Part shown: positions 33,221 to 43,068 of the stretch, piece by piece
Layout of the letters: every line of letters starts with the position of its first letter
Numbering within the stretch: the first letter of the stretch is position 1
Assembly (NCBI GenBank): GCA_014360755.1
Contig: JACIWX010000001.1
Location: 576,441 to 640,440 of the forward strand
DNA from: Chloroflexota bacterium
GTDB lineage: Bacteria; Chloroflexota; Anaerolineae; UBA2200
DNA length: 64,000 nucleotides
Direction: 5' to 3'
Position numbers and translations under genes: made by a program
Notes under the pieces: model-generated
The model's database searches: none
The model's input: the letters and a program-made list of their open reading frames with translations, nothing else
What the model was told of the DNA's origin: nothing

Positions 33221-34159
33221 ATGAGAATCAAAACGGCGATGGAGCAAGTGGTCTCCAATGTGGAAAAAGTTATCGTCGGCAAGAGGGAGGTCATCGAACT
33301 AACCTTGGTCGCCTTGCTATGCGAAGGGCACGTCCTCATCGAAGACGTGCCCGGCACGGGCAAGACCACGCTGGCTAAAGCCCTCGCCCGCTCTCTGGGC
33401 TGCTCTTTTCAGCGCATCCAGTTCACGCCGGACTTGCTGCCATCCGATGTAACTGGCCTCTATTTCTTCAACCAAAAAACGCAGGAATTCGAATTCCGCC
33501 CCGGTCCCATCATGGCCCAGATCGTGCTGGCAGATGAGATCAACCGTGCTACGCCGCGCACACAAGCAGCCCTGCTCGAAGCCATGCAGGAGCGCCAGGT
33601 CAGCATTGACCTAGAGACCAAGCCCCTCCCCCGTCCTTTCCTTGTCCTAGCCACGCAAAATCCCATCGAACTGGAAGGCACCTTCCCACTGCCTGAAGCA
33701 CAGGTAGACCGCTTCCTGATGAAAATCAAACTTGGCTATCCCAGCGAGCAAGATGAAAACGAGATGCTCCTGCGCTATGAGCATGAAGATCCATTGGAGA
33801 CGCTGCAACCCGTCCTGCCCAGCGAAACGCTGCTCAAGTTTCAGTCAGAGGTGCGTTCGATCCGAGTGGAGGAATCTGTACGACAATACTTGGTGCGCAT
33901 GACGCGTGCCAGTCGAGAGCATCCAGCCGTTGAACTCGGTGTCAGCCCGCGAGGAACACTTGCGCTTTATAAGACAGCCCAGGCGCTTGCCGCACTGCGC
34001 GGCCGGGATTATGTCATCCCTGATGACATCAAGTACCTGGCGCCATCCGTCCTGACGCATCGTATCATGATCCATCCTCAAACGCGCTTACGCGGCCGCA
34101 CGCCTGAGCAGGTGATTGCCGAGATCGCGGATTCAGTGCCCGTGCCTGTGGAAAGATAA
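33221..34159 (+). CDS. MoxR family AAA+ ATPase
   Basis: 312 residues. Walker [17 protein letters not shown], Walker [21 protein letters not shown], and sensor [20 protein letters not shown], all standard MoxR. These ATPases act as chaperones for activation of von Willebrand-type or enzyme complexes, and are regularly paired with DUF58 and transglutaminase-like membrane proteins, as here. It overlaps the next start (TAATG). First gene of a four-gene plus-strand operon to 39354. Confidence 0.93.
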   Translation: MRIKTAMEQVVSNVEKVIVGKREVIELTLVALLCEGHVLIEDVPGTGKTTLAKALARSLGCSFQRIQFTPDLLPSDVTGLYFFNQKTQEFEFRPGPIMAQIVLADEINRATPRTQAALLEAMQERQVSIDLETKPLPRPFLVLATQNPIELEGTFPLPEAQVDRFLMKIKLGYPSEQDENEMLLRYEHEDPLETLQPVLPSETLLKFQSEVRSIRVEESVRQYLVRMTRASREHPAVELGVSPRGTLALYKTAQALAALRGRDYVIPDDIKYLAPSVLTHRIMIHPQTRLRGRTPEQVIAEIADSVPVPVER

Positions 34160-35379
34160 TGTTTAACGAGAATTGGGTTGCCCTGGCGGTGTTCGCTGCT
34201 TTGATTGGCTTGCTATTCCAGCAGAGTGGGCTGCTGGCTATTGCAATCCTCGTGTTGGTCGCCGCGCTGGCAGGCAAAGCGTGGAACACATACTCTCTGC
34301 AAGGCATCGAGTATGAGCGAGCCTTTAGCGAACGCCGTGCCTTCTTGGGTGAAACGGTTGACCTCACCTTGCAAGTTACCAACCGCAAACTGCTGCCTAT
34401 CTCCTGGCTGAAGGTTGACGATGAATATCCGCTCCAAGTCACCATGGTAGAGGGGGAAGCGCAACCCTCTACCAAGCCGGAAGTGGGCTTGCTCAGCAAT
34501 GTGATGTCCTTGCGCTGGTTTGAACGTGTCAAGTGGCGCTATCGCTTGCGCTGCGACAAACGAGGAGTGTATGCCTTCGGGCCTGTCCACCTGCAGTCTG
34601 GAGACCTCTTTGGCCTCTTCAGCTCCCAGCAAGAGCGCCCAAAGTTGGATTGGCTCATTGTATATCCTGAGGTAAAACCTATTGCGTTTTTGCCCCTCCC
34701 ACCGAAGGAACCCTTCGGTGAAGTCAAGACGCGGCAATGGATCTTTGAGGATCCATGCCGGGCAGTGGGCATACGCGATTATGAAACCAAGGACGACCTG
34801 AAGCGCATCCATTGGAAAGCCACGGCGCGCCAGCAAAAACTGCAGGTGAAAGTCTATGAACCAACGACAACGTACCAGTTGGTGATCTTTCTCAACATGG
34901 CTACGCTGCCCAAGCCCTGGCATGGTACAATTCCCGAACTTTTGGAAAGGGCGATCAGTGTTGCTGCATCCATCGCCAACTATGCCGTGCAAAGGCGTTT
35001 CCAAGTAGGGGTCCTAGCGAATGGTTGTTGGCCGTATTCAGATCAGGCTTTGAAGGTTCTGCCCAGTCGTAGTCCAGATCAATTAACACGTATCCTGGAA
35101 GCGCTTGCCGCAGTGTCTGCCATGCCAACCATCTCTATTGAAGCACTGCTCAATAAAGAAAGCGCGCGTTTGCCGTGGGGGGCTACACTGCTAGTGGTAA
35201 CAGCGGTCATCACTGAAGAACTCTTGGCGGTCATGACGCGCTTGCAGACTGCAGGACGGCGTATGGTGCTCGTGCGCTTGGATGACAACCCATTGCCCTG
35301 TGAAGCGCCTAACTTTTTGGTGCAACACGTGGTTGATTTGGGCAATGCCTTTGGGCTTGAAACAGAGGTGCTGCCATGA
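34159..35379 (+). CDS. DUF58 domain protein
   Basis: 406 residues with two N-terminal transmembrane helices (about 5-40) and a large cytoplasmic or surface domain. The DUF58 core is IRDYETKDDLKRIHWKATAR (about 205-225), which is the family's signature, followed by a vWA-like fold. Partner of the MoxR ATPase just upstream. Its substrate is unknown; in other bacteria such pairs bear on envelope stress or enzyme maturation. Confidence 0.9.
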   Translation: MFNENWVALAVFAALIGLLFQQSGLLAIAILVLVAALAGKAWNTYSLQGIEYERAFSERRAFLGETVDLTLQVTNRKLLPISWLKVDDEYPLQVTMVEGEAQPSTKPEVGLLSNVMSLRWFERVKWRYRLRCDKRGVYAFGPVHLQSGDLFGLFSSQQERPKLDWLIVYPEVKPIAFLPLPPKEPFGEVKTRQWIFEDPCRAVGIRDYETKDDLKRIHWKATARQQKLQVKVYEPTTTYQLVIFLNMATLPKPWHGTIPELLERAISVAASIANYAVQRRFQVGVLANGCWPYSDQALKVLPSRSPDQLTRILEALAAVSAMPTISIEALLNKESARLPWGATLLVVTAVITEELLAVMTRLQTAGRRMVLVRLDDNPLPCEAPNFLVQHVVDLGNAFGLETEVLP

Positions 35380-36896
35380 GCCACAGGGTAGTTGCCTCAA
35401 TGCCCTCTGCCGCAAATGCCCTCAACGGTGAGCCCTGGCGCACGAATTGGCGCAGAGAAGTGCTTTACCTAGGTCTGGCAATTATGGAAAGTTGCTGGTT
35501 TGCCCCATGGCTGGCGCTCATTTTGGGCTCTGGGTATACCGCCCCACACATCCCTTTTGCGGCGATCCTCTCTACCCTGCTTTTGGGCATGTATGTAACC
35601 CGTTTTCTGGGATGGAGGGCCACTCCACTGCACTTGCAACGGATCATTATAGTCTCCATCGCTGTCCTGAACTCCCTCTTGTTGCTCAGGCTCTTTATTT
35701 ATGTAAACTATATGCGGTCTGATTTCTCCTGGCTAGGCACTTTTATATGGCAAGTTGGCAACATCTTTCAAGCCATCCCCCCAGCCCTGGTTGTTTTCCT
35801 TGCCAACCTCTATCTCTGGGCACGGGGAGTGCGCTTAGCGCAGCGTGATCTCAGCGTTGAATCGTTGGGGTTTTCCTTCCGCGTAGGCATTATTGCTTTT
35901 CTCTGGTTCTTCCTGGTCAGGATATTTGGGGCTCCCGTGGATGGGACCCCTTACGCTTTTCTGTATTTCTTCCTTGGATTATTGGTCATCGGACTGGGGC
36001 GCATCGAAAGCGTGAGCCGCAGCCATGTGGGCATTCGCTCTCCTTTCAATGCCTCATGGGCACTTATCCTCACCGTTGCTACGATGGTTGTATCGGGTCT
36101 GAGCATATGGCTCACCAATCTGCTCTCACCGCAGCATGTCTCCGCCGTCCTCAAGCAACTCAGCCCTGCGATGACATGGTTAGGCAAGGTTGCTTATCCT
36201 CTCCTCATGATCCTGGCTTGGCTCCTGAATTTCTTAATCTCTTCCCTCATTTACCTTTTCAGTGGGATTTTGGGTGTAGAAAGCCAGGAATCTTCACCGC
36301 TTATTCGCATTGCTGAAGGATTGCAGCGATTTCAGCAGTCAGAACCCGCGCAAGGCGCACTGCTATTGATCCTGCAAGTACTCAAATGGGGGGTCCTTGG
36401 CCTGCTCTTCCTCGTTGTGCTGGCGATCCTGGCCATTTCAGTGGACCGCGTGCGGCAAACTCTGCAGGGAGGGCGCTCCGCAGAATACGAAACGGTTTGG
36501 GATGGCAGCAGCGCCACCAAAGAAGCCCAAGATGCCATTGAGAACCGTTGGCGAAAAATGCTCGAGGGGTTACAAGCGTATCTCGCTCGGCTGCGCGGGG
36601 AAGAGTATGCCTTGGCAACCATCCGGCAGATTTATGCCAGCCTGATCAAACTGGCTACTGCTGCTGGCTTTCCCAGACGTGAAGCCGAAACGCCTTACGA
36701 ATACCTAGCGTCCTTGCTCAAAGCGTTTCCCCACAGTGAGAGGGAGGCACGGCTGATTACCGAGGCTTATGTACGCGCACACTACGGGCAAAGGTCTTTC
36801 CATCCCCAGTACGTGCAACGGGTACGCCATGCGTGGCTGGTAATGCGGGCACGTCAGGAACAAAAAGAGCAAACAGACGCCAAGAATCACGGGTGA
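35376..36896 (+). CDS. DUF4129 domain membrane protein
   Basis: 506 residues; about eight transmembrane helices in the first 350 residues and a cytoplasmic C-terminal DUF4129 region (IRQIYASLIKLATAAGFPRR, ETPYEYLASLLKAFP, ITEAYVRAHYG), the part that accompanies transglutaminase-like enzymes. No transglutaminase catalytic triad is present, unlike the common TgpA-type fusion. Overlaps the DUF58 gene by 4 bp. Confidence 0.82.
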   Translation: MSHRVVASMPSAANALNGEPWRTNWRREVLYLGLAIMESCWFAPWLALILGSGYTAPHIPFAAILSTLLLGMYVTRFLGWRATPLHLQRIIIVSIAVLNSLLLLRLFIYVNYMRSDFSWLGTFIWQVGNIFQAIPPALVVFLANLYLWARGVRLAQRDLSVESLGFSFRVGIIAFLWFFLVRIFGAPVDGTPYAFLYFFLGLLVIGLGRIESVSRSHVGIRSPFNASWALILTVATMVVSGLSIWLTNLLSPQHVSAVLKQLSPAMTWLGKVAYPLLMILAWLLNFLISSLIYLFSGILGVESQESSPLIRIAEGLQRFQQSEPAQGALLLILQVLKWGVLGLLFLVVLAILAISVDRVRQTLQGGRSAEYETVWDGSSATKEAQDAIENRWRKMLEGLQAYLARLRGEEYALATIRQIYASLIKLATAAGFPRREAETPYEYLASLLKAFPHSEREARLITEAYVRAHYGQRSFHPQYVQRVRHAWLVMRARQEQKEQTDAKNHG

Positions 36897-36900
36897 AGCA

Positions 36901-39354
36901 ATGCAAGGAGCAAGAGGGAGGTGGCACCAGTGGTTCGCAGGAATGCTGGTGCTCCTTGCCTTAGGGATCACTGGCTGTAAAGCCTACGTCCAGGACCAAG
37001 ACATCACACAGGGGCGGCTGGACGCAGCCACGCCACCCCTGGACGGTTCGCACACGTTGATCCAGTCTTTCCTCAGCCGACGCTCAAACCTGTGCGAAAT
37101 TGAACTATTGCCCGCTGTGTATCAGACGCCTGGTCAGGGCATGTTGCATGTATGCCTGCGAGGTGGTAGCCAGAATGCCACCCCTTTGGTCCAACAGACT
37201 ATAGACGTAACCACCATTGCTCATAACGTCCCTCTGCGCCTCTCCTTCGCCCCACAGAAAGACTCCGCCGGCAAAGCCTATGAACTATCTCTGGAAGGCA
37301 CACCCGGAGTGCGCGTTGGTTTTTGGTACAGTAGTGTGGATGCCTATGGCGAAGGGGAATTACAACTGGATGGCCGTTCTTCAGGTGACCTGCTGTTTAC
37401 CACGCGCTGCCGCTACGATCTGGCAGCAATGGGGCAGGAAGTTGCAAGAGGATTATGGCATAACGGATGGCTGTTTCTCCCACTCACCTTGCTCCTCCTC
37501 TTGCCAGGCTACGTGCTTTGGTATGGCTTAGGACGGGCTCAGTACGATGACCTCATTGCGAACTTAGCGATGTGCTTAGCGCTCAGCTTGGCACTGACAC
37601 CAGTAATCCTTCTTTGGAGCACCGTAGCAAACTTGCGATGGAATGGCTTTTTGTGTTGGGGGGCATTTGCTTTGCTCGCGCTGTATGCAGCACTCCGTCT
37701 GCTTCGTACACGGTTCGCCGATTTCGCCGTCTGGGCTGCGGAAAGCAATCGCCTGGCCGCTTTAGGTACTTTGGTACTGTTCCTTCTCACGCTTCTCGTG
37801 CGCTTTGTACAGATTCGGAACCTCGTTCTGCCAGCATGGGTGGATTCGCCGCAGCATGCCTTGATCACACAACTGGTAGCCATGCATGGTCAGGTGCCCC
37901 AGACCTACGAGCCCTTGTTGCCCATCCCAAACTTTGCCTACCACTTTGGTTTTCATGCGGATACGGCATTCTTGCATTGGCTGTCCGGGTTGGCTATCCC
38001 GCAGGCGATGCTCATCCTTGGGCAGGTCTTGAATGCCGCTTGCATGTTGATGTCCTATTTCTTGACCTGGCGCTTGGTCAAACGGAAGTTGGCAGCTCTC
38101 ATGGCGGCGCTCATAGTGGGTTTGGTCTCCTATATGCCTGCTTATTACGTCTCCTGGGGCCGCTATACCCAATTAACCGGCCTGTTGCTGTTGCCTGCAG
38201 CAGTGGTAGCTGCCTTGGACTGGTTTGAAGGGGAGCAACGCAATGACCTCCTTCTTGTGATAGCAGCGATAACACAAGCGGGGTTATTCCTCACCCATGC
38301 CCGGGTAACGGTCTTTGCTCTCTGCTTCTTGCTCGCCTTTGCCATCAGTGAAAGCGTGAGACGGCTGTGCACGGGGACCAAGAACGTGCTTTTAGAACTT
38401 TGGAAGCGCATGGGGTTATGGGCGCTAGTGACTTTGGCAATCAGCGCGCCCTGGCTGGCGCGGATAATCACGAATATCCACACTTTCATTCCCACGGCTG
38501 GGCTGAACCTACAGGGCGACCTATCCTATATCGCTGTCCCACAAGGGCTGCTGTTCATCACCCGCAACCGTGAATTGATGGTTCTGGCGGCGATAGGGGG
38601 GATATGGGGATTGTTCAAACGTAAAAAAGAAACCGTGTGGATATTGACTTGGTGCGCATTAGTAGCTCTGTTGACTTATCCAAAGTGGGCAGGCATACTA
38701 GCTCCCAATCTCTTGAATTTGCCTGCAGCCGTGATCGCGCTTTTTGTACCGTTAGCTATCTTAGATGGACAGGCCATCACCTTTTTCTGGGATAGTGCGC
38801 ATCCTGTCCTAGGAGTGTCATTACAAAAGGTGGCGAAACAACATGCAGTGAAAGCGGTGCAGATTGTCCTGGCACTGGGCATCCTTGCCACCGCCTTATG
38901 GGGTGGTTCGGGGATGATTCAGATTGTCAACCCAGTTACTGTTTTAGCCACTGCCGAAGACTTGCAAGCGATGGAATGGATCAAAGAGAACACGCCGCCT
39001 GATGCCTTGTTCGTGATCAACGCACGTCATTGGCAATTTGGAATTTACACGGGTACAGATGGCGGGTACTGGATTCCGCAACTGACCGGGCGCCGCACTT
39101 TGCTGCCTACACTTCCCTATGTGTACGGTGCCCCGGACTATGTGCAACACATCACCGCCATGGCCAGAGTGGTATCCGAAACACAGGATGCCGATGACGC
39201 TTCATTTCACGCCCTCTTGGAGCAGGAAAACGTGTCGTACCTCTATATCGGGGCAAAAGGCGGGACCTTGACACCCAAGATGTTTTTAGGCAGATCCGGT
39301 TACCGCCCTGCTTATAGCAATGGAGCGGTGTGGATTTTCGAGGTGGTCAGGTGA
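36901..39354 (+). CDS. large GT-C-type membrane glycosyltransferase-like protein
   Basis: 817 residues. N-terminal signal or lipobox-like GMLVLLALGITGC, an exported ~180-residue domain, then roughly 12 hydrophobic helices (residues about 200-640) and a C-terminal extracytoplasmic domain. Loop motifs such as VDSPQHALITQLV and YHFGFHADTAFLHWL, and the late AMEWIKENTPPDALFVIN, are typical of uncharacterised GT-C/PMT-like or DUF6541-type proteins. It may move sugars from polyprenyl carriers to exported substrates; this is inferred. Last gene of the MoxR operon. Confidence 0.65.
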   Translation: MQGARGRWHQWFAGMLVLLALGITGCKAYVQDQDITQGRLDAATPPLDGSHTLIQSFLSRRSNLCEIELLPAVYQTPGQGMLHVCLRGGSQNATPLVQQTIDVTTIAHNVPLRLSFAPQKDSAGKAYELSLEGTPGVRVGFWYSSVDAYGEGELQLDGRSSGDLLFTTRCRYDLAAMGQEVARGLWHNGWLFLPLTLLLLLPGYVLWYGLGRAQYDDLIANLAMCLALSLALTPVILLWSTVANLRWNGFLCWGAFALLALYAALRLLRTRFADFAVWAAESNRLAALGTLVLFLLTLLVRFVQIRNLVLPAWVDSPQHALITQLVAMHGQVPQTYEPLLPIPNFAYHFGFHADTAFLHWLSGLAIPQAMLILGQVLNAACMLMSYFLTWRLVKRKLAALMAALIVGLVSYMPAYYVSWGRYTQLTGLLLLPAAVVAALDWFEGEQRNDLLLVIAAITQAGLFLTHARVTVFALCFLLAFAISESVRRLCTGTKNVLLELWKRMGLWALVTLAISAPWLARIITNIHTFIPTAGLNLQGDLSYIAVPQGLLFITRNRELMVLAAIGGIWGLFKRKKETVWILTWCALVALLTYPKWAGILAPNLLNLPAAVIALFVPLAILDGQAITFFWDSAHPVLGVSLQKVAKQHAVKAVQIVLALGILATALWGGSGMIQIVNPVTVLATAEDLQAMEWIKENTPPDALFVINARHWQFGIYTGTDGGYWIPQLTGRRTLLPTLPYVYGAPDYVQHITAMARVVSETQDADDASFHALLEQENVSYLYIGAKGGTLTPKMFLGRSGYRPAYSNGAVWIFEVVR

Positions 39355-39363
39355 GACAATAGA

Positions 39364-39400
39364 AACAGGGCATCGCTGATGTTGCAAGCGATGCCCTGTT
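39364..39400. terminator. hairpin between convergent genes
   Basis: Perfect stem AACAGGGCATCGCT / AGCGATGCCCTGTT with a 9-nt loop, between the GT-C gene (+) and rpsT (-). T-tails are weak but its place suggests a bidirectional terminator. Confidence 0.75.
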
Positions 39401-39425
39401 CATGTCCAAATCGGGACTGTGCAGA

Positions 39426-39713
39426 TTAGGCTGCTGCGCCTTGCAAACTCTGCAAAGCCTGGTTCAATTTGCGCATCAAACGCGATTTGCGTCGTGCCGC
39501 ATTGTTCTTATGGATAATGCCTTTTTCTGCCGCCTTATCCAGAGCGCGAATGGCATCGGCAACGCTTTTCTTTGCCTCTTCTAGTTGTCCCGCTTCAATC
39601 TGCGCTTTGGCCCTCTTGATATACGTACGCGCTTGCGTTCGGACCCGGCGGTTGCGCAGACGCCTCTTCTCAGAGGAACGCACACGCTTCAAAGCTGATT
39701 TTGTGTTTGCCAA
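39426..39713 (-). CDS. rpsT: 30S ribosomal protein S20
   Basis: 95 residues, Lys/Arg-rich three-helix protein: MANTKSALKRVRSSEKRRLR at the start and GIIHKNNAARRKSRLMRKLN near the end are diagnostic of bS20, which binds the 5' domain of 16S rRNA. Normal length. Monocistronic, facing the parS region. Confidence 0.97.
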   Translation of the reverse strand: MANTKSALKRVRSSEKRRLRNRRVRTQARTYIKRAKAQIEAGQLEEAKKSVADAIRALDKAAEKGIIHKNNAARRKSRLMRKLNQALQSLQGAAA

Positions 39714-39878
39714 GAAAAACCTCCATCCCTTTCAGATTATGGTTATGATTGCCAATGAAATAGGTGGTCAACAACTTCCTTCTTTGACAGCAATCAACTC
39801 ATGTCCTACAATTGCTTTGGAATGACATTATAATTACCTTGCGCAAAATGTCAAACAGAGCCTGCGCTTGCAACCCAG

Positions 39879-39894
39879 TGTTTCACGTGAAACA
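39879..39894. promoter_or_regulatory. parS: parS centromere site 1
   Basis: TGTTTCACGTGAAACA, exact match to the bacterial ParB-binding consensus, 16-bp palindrome. Confidence 0.93.
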
Positions 39895-39912
39895 AAGGGC
39901 ATTTGCCCTAAT

Positions 39913-39936
39913 GCTATGTTTCACGTGAAACATAGC
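39913..39936. promoter_or_regulatory. parS: parS centromere site 2, extended palindrome
   Basis: A second exact TGTTTCACGTGAAACA (39917-39932), flanked by GCTA and TAGC so that 24 bp are palindromic. It starts 38 bp after site 1 and 24 bp before the start codon of the methyltransferase gene. Confidence 0.94.
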
Positions 39937-39955
39937 ACTGTTGAGGAGAGAACGT

Positions 39956-40858
39956 GTGAAAAACCCTGAGAAGCCTCAACCTCGCTTTTGCGATTACGAG
40001 GGCAGCAATTACCGCACTGCTTTCTGGCAAGGCCGAGGCCGCGAATATGAGGACTTGGTGGAACGGATCGCCCTGCGAAGGCTACTTCCACCTGTGGGAG
40101 AGCGCATTATTGACATTGGCGGCGGGTTTGGCCGCCTTGTGGACCTATACCGCGGATATAAGGAAATCGTGCTCATGGATTACTCCAGGTCCCTGCTTGA
40201 AGAGGCCCAACAGCGCCTGGGGACAGACTCGATTACTTATGTGGCGGCCAATCTCTATGAAATGCCCTTTGTCGCCGGCGCATTCCATGCTGCTGTGATG
40301 GTACGCGTCCTGCACCACCTATCCGATGTCCCGGGCGCATTGCAAGCCATACACCGTATACTGCAGCCTGGCTCTCCCTTCATCCTGGAATACGCCAACA
40401 AGCGCCATCTGAAGGGTATCATACGCTACCTGCTACGCCGCCAGCAGCATAACCCCTTCCAGCATGATCCATGGGAATTCGCTGAACTACACTTTAATTT
40501 TCACCCTGCATATATCGAGCGCTGCCTGATAGACGCTGGCTTCCGCATCGAACGTTATCTCTGCGTCTCCTATTTCCGCATTCCTTTCCTAAAGCGCTTG
40601 GTGCCAGCGCCCATCCTAGCGAAAGTGGATGGCTGGCTGCAGCAACCCACTGCTTGGCTCAAGCTCACACCTAGCATCTTCGTGTATACCCGCGCTTTGG
40701 GCGAAGAGGCTGCCTCTCCATCATCATCTATCTTCTGCTGCCCACGGTGTGGCAACAGTGCCCTTGCACAAGAGACAACGACGCTGCATTGCACAGTATG
40801 CGGCGCGCGCTGGAGCATGGCAGGCGGGATCTATGACTTCAGACAGCCACTGGAATGA
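39956..40858 (+). CDS. class I SAM-dependent methyltransferase with C-terminal zinc ribbon
   Basis: 300 residues. Rossmann methyltransferase with ERIIDIGGGFGRLVDLY (SAM motif I, about 45-60), MDYSRSLLEEAQQRL, and VRVLHHLSDVPGALQAI (post-motif). The C-terminus has CPRCGN...CTVCGARW, a zinc ribbon. Start GTG 39956 has GGAGAG at 7 nt. Substrate unknown. The promoter region holds the two parS sites. It leads into the DHH gene, spaced by 11 bp. Confidence 0.85.
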   Translation: MKNPEKPQPRFCDYEGSNYRTAFWQGRGREYEDLVERIALRRLLPPVGERIIDIGGGFGRLVDLYRGYKEIVLMDYSRSLLEEAQQRLGTDSITYVAANLYEMPFVAGAFHAAVMVRVLHHLSDVPGALQAIHRILQPGSPFILEYANKRHLKGIIRYLLRRQQHNPFQHDPWEFAELHFNFHPAYIERCLIDAGFRIERYLCVSYFRIPFLKRLVPAPILAKVDGWLQQPTAWLKLTPSIFVYTRALGEEAASPSSSIFCCPRCGNSALAQETTTLHCTVCGARWSMAGGIYDFRQPLE

Positions 40859-40869
40859 GGAGATAAACC

Positions 40870-41949
40870 ATGAATGACGAGCGACCCCCTGAATTTGATC
40901 CAGCATCTGCCGCCTTTCAAGAGTTCTTGAAACGCCTGAACCGGGCTGACCCGACTACTGTGCTTTGTCACAGCGATGCCGATGGCGTTGCTGCTGGTGC
41001 CATTCTGTACCATACCCTGCGACGGCTGAACTTTCCCAACCTGACCATCCTTGTCACAGGCAAAGGCGCAAATGCATACACGCCTCAGACCATACAACGC
41101 GTCGCTGCTACACATCCATCAGCCCTTTTTGTATTGGATCTAGGCTGTTTAGAGCGGCCTGTCCTGCCTGGCATTCCCACCTGTTTCGTCGACCACCATC
41201 GACCATTGGGCGTACCACCTGAAGGCACTCTGATTAGCAGCTACACCTGGCGTCCCATCCCCAACAGCGCGTTATTGGTGTATTGGCTGTGCTCCGAACT
41301 CATTCCTTGTGAAGACCTTTTGTGGGTGGCTGCCATAGGCACGCTGAGCGACTTGGGTGAGAAAGCGCCATTCTCTGTGATTGCGCAGGCCAAAAAAGTT
41401 TACAAAGCCAAGTGGCTACATGAAGCTACTGCCTTGATCAACGCTGGACGTCGCTCATCAAGCGGTGACGCCGAAACTGCTCTACAGGCTATCCTTGCTG
41501 CGCAACACCCACGGGAAATCGTTGAAGGAGCTAGCCCAGAAGCCAGGAAGCTGGCTGAGTACCGCAATGAAGTCGCTGCGGCACTAGAAGAAGGGAAAAA
41601 AGCGGCGCCAAAATTCAGCGGCCAGGTGGCATTGGTGCGCGTCAACAGCCCTTGCCAAATCCACCCCTTGATTGCCCAAATCTGGCGCACGCGCTTGCCG
41701 AAATACATCGTCCTGGTCGGCAATGAGGGATACCTGCCAGGCTATGTCGCCTTTTCCATGCGCACGGCTACTGATGTGAACTTGCTGGATTTGCTCTCCG
41801 GTGTGGAGGTAGATGTTGCCGAAGGCTATTTTGGCTATGGCCATGACCAAGCCACCGGCGGAGTGTTACCCACAGCCTCCTGGAATCAATTATTGCAGCA
41901 CTTGGGCTTTCCGCGCGAAACATGGGTAGAAACGGGAGCAAGCCGTTGA
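40870..41949 (+). CDS. DHH family phosphoesterase
   Basis: 359 residues. Motifs TVLCHSDADGVAAGA (D-x-D), VLDLGCLE, and CFVDHHRPLG (the DHH box) together with AAIGTLSDLGE, all in the N-terminal 180 residues, identify a RecJ-like or pApA/oligoribonuclease-type phosphoesterase; the C-terminal half contains a DHHA1-like segment (GYVAFSMRTATDVNLLDLLS). Two-metal hydrolysis of short nucleic acids or dinucleotides is expected. It is single-copy here beside a methyltransferase and DUF429 gene. Confidence 0.87.
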   Translation: MNDERPPEFDPASAAFQEFLKRLNRADPTTVLCHSDADGVAAGAILYHTLRRLNFPNLTILVTGKGANAYTPQTIQRVAATHPSALFVLDLGCLERPVLPGIPTCFVDHHRPLGVPPEGTLISSYTWRPIPNSALLVYWLCSELIPCEDLLWVAAIGTLSDLGEKAPFSVIAQAKKVYKAKWLHEATALINAGRRSSSGDAETALQAILAAQHPREIVEGASPEARKLAEYRNEVAAALEEGKKAAPKFSGQVALVRVNSPCQIHPLIAQIWRTRLPKYIVLVGNEGYLPGYVAFSMRTATDVNLLDLLSGVEVDVAEGYFGYGHDQATGGVLPTASWNQLLQHLGFPRETWVETGASR

Positions 41950-41951
41950 AA

Positions 41952-42737
41952 ATGCGCTTCATTGGACTGGACTTGGCTTGGTCGCCACGCAATAATTCCG
42001 CCGCCGTAGCCCTCGAAGCAGAGAACGACCGCGCACGGTGGGTTGCCTACCAAGAGCAACTGGGCGATAACAACGCAGTGCTTACTTTTCTACACGAAAC
42101 GACTGGCGCTGGCCCCGCCTTGATTGCTGTCGATGCCCCGCTGATTGTGCCCAATCAGGAAGGGGCACGCCCCGTAGACCGCCAGATCACACGTCTTTTT
42201 GGCCGTTATGGTGCTGGTTGCTACCCCGCGTATCGCAATCGTCCCGGCAGTTGCACCCGCGGTGAGGAAATCGTGGCTGCATTGTCAGAGTGGGGCTTTG
42301 TACAGGACCCGTATATACGAAAACAAGCAAACATGTGCAGTGTTTTTGAGGTCTATCCTCATCCAGCCATGCTTGCCCTGTTTTCTCTGGAACGCACTAT
42401 CCGCTACAAAGCTCGCCTCAAGCGCAGTTTGGAAGCACGACGTTGTGAATTGGCTCGACTATGCGAATATATAGCCGATCTCCAGCATCATGAACCCGCG
42501 ATGCTCAGCCCCTTTGAAGTGATGGAGCGTGACTTGAGCGGACTACACGGTAGGGCTCTTAAGCACTATGAGGATCTGCTCGATGCGGCGGTCTGTGCTT
42601 ATATCGCTTACTATGCTTGGTATTGGGGTCCGGCTGGCTACCAGGTCTACGGTGATACGGCCACTGGTTATATTTTGATCCCTATGACAGACTGGATGCG
42701 CCATCTCCTGGCGATGAACTTGCAGAGAACCCCATAG
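41952..42737 (+). CDS. DUF429 domain protein
   Basis: 261 residues. Starts MRFIGLDLAWSPRNNSAAV (RNase-H-like first strand with catalytic Asp), then AVDAPLIVPNQEGARPVDRQ and FEVYPHPAM, the DUF429 signature. Predicted RNase-H-fold nuclease, activity unproven. A TTG at 41946, overlapping the DHH stop, has a better SD spacing and may be the real start. Last gene before selC. Confidence 0.83.
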   Translation: MRFIGLDLAWSPRNNSAAVALEAENDRARWVAYQEQLGDNNAVLTFLHETTGAGPALIAVDAPLIVPNQEGARPVDRQITRLFGRYGAGCYPAYRNRPGSCTRGEEIVAALSEWGFVQDPYIRKQANMCSVFEVYPHPAMLALFSLERTIRYKARLKRSLEARRCELARLCEYIADLQHHEPAMLSPFEVMERDLSGLHGRALKHYEDLLDAAVCAYIAYYAWYWGPAGYQVYGDTATGYILIPMTDWMRHLLAMNLQRTP

Positions 42738-42785
42738 ACGAGGCTTGCCTCATTCCAACTCCGTGCGCGCACAATACTACTGTTC

Positions 42786-42814
42786 TTGACCAAACACGCA
42801 AAATGAAGTATTCT
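42786..42814 (+). promoter_or_regulatory. promoter of selC
   Basis: TTGACC, 17-bp spacer, TATTCT, ending 12 nt before the tRNA. Confidence 0.68.
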
Positions 42815-42826
42815 ATCATTACCTGT

Positions 42827-42923
42827 GGGGGTGGTTGAGTCCCGGTGGGCTCCGCGGTCTTCAAAACCGTCTGAGGGGTGCTGCAAAAGCGGCCCTGGTG
42901 GGTTCGACTCCCATCCACTCCCG
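42827..42923 (+). tRNA. selC: selenocysteine tRNA, anticodon TCA
   Basis: 97 nt. 8-bp acceptor stem GGGGGTGG/CCACTCCC (one G-T pair), discriminator G, anticodon loop CTTCAAA with TCA at 42861-42863 on a 5-bp stem, long variable arm (TGAGGGGTGCTGCAAAAGCG region), and T loop TTCGACT. The 8-bp acceptor and long extra arm are the bacterial tRNA-Sec features. No selA, selB or selD lies in the window. Confidence 0.94.
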
Positions 42924-43068
42924 TGGAATCCCCTTATCCCATCTTCATTCGGCAACTAAACATAATAGTTTGCTCTCCGCTATTTTTCAAAATATGCGGG
43001 AGGGCTCAAAATAACATAATATCAAAAATCCGATGGGGGCAATATACACCACGAAAGGAAGCATCACT

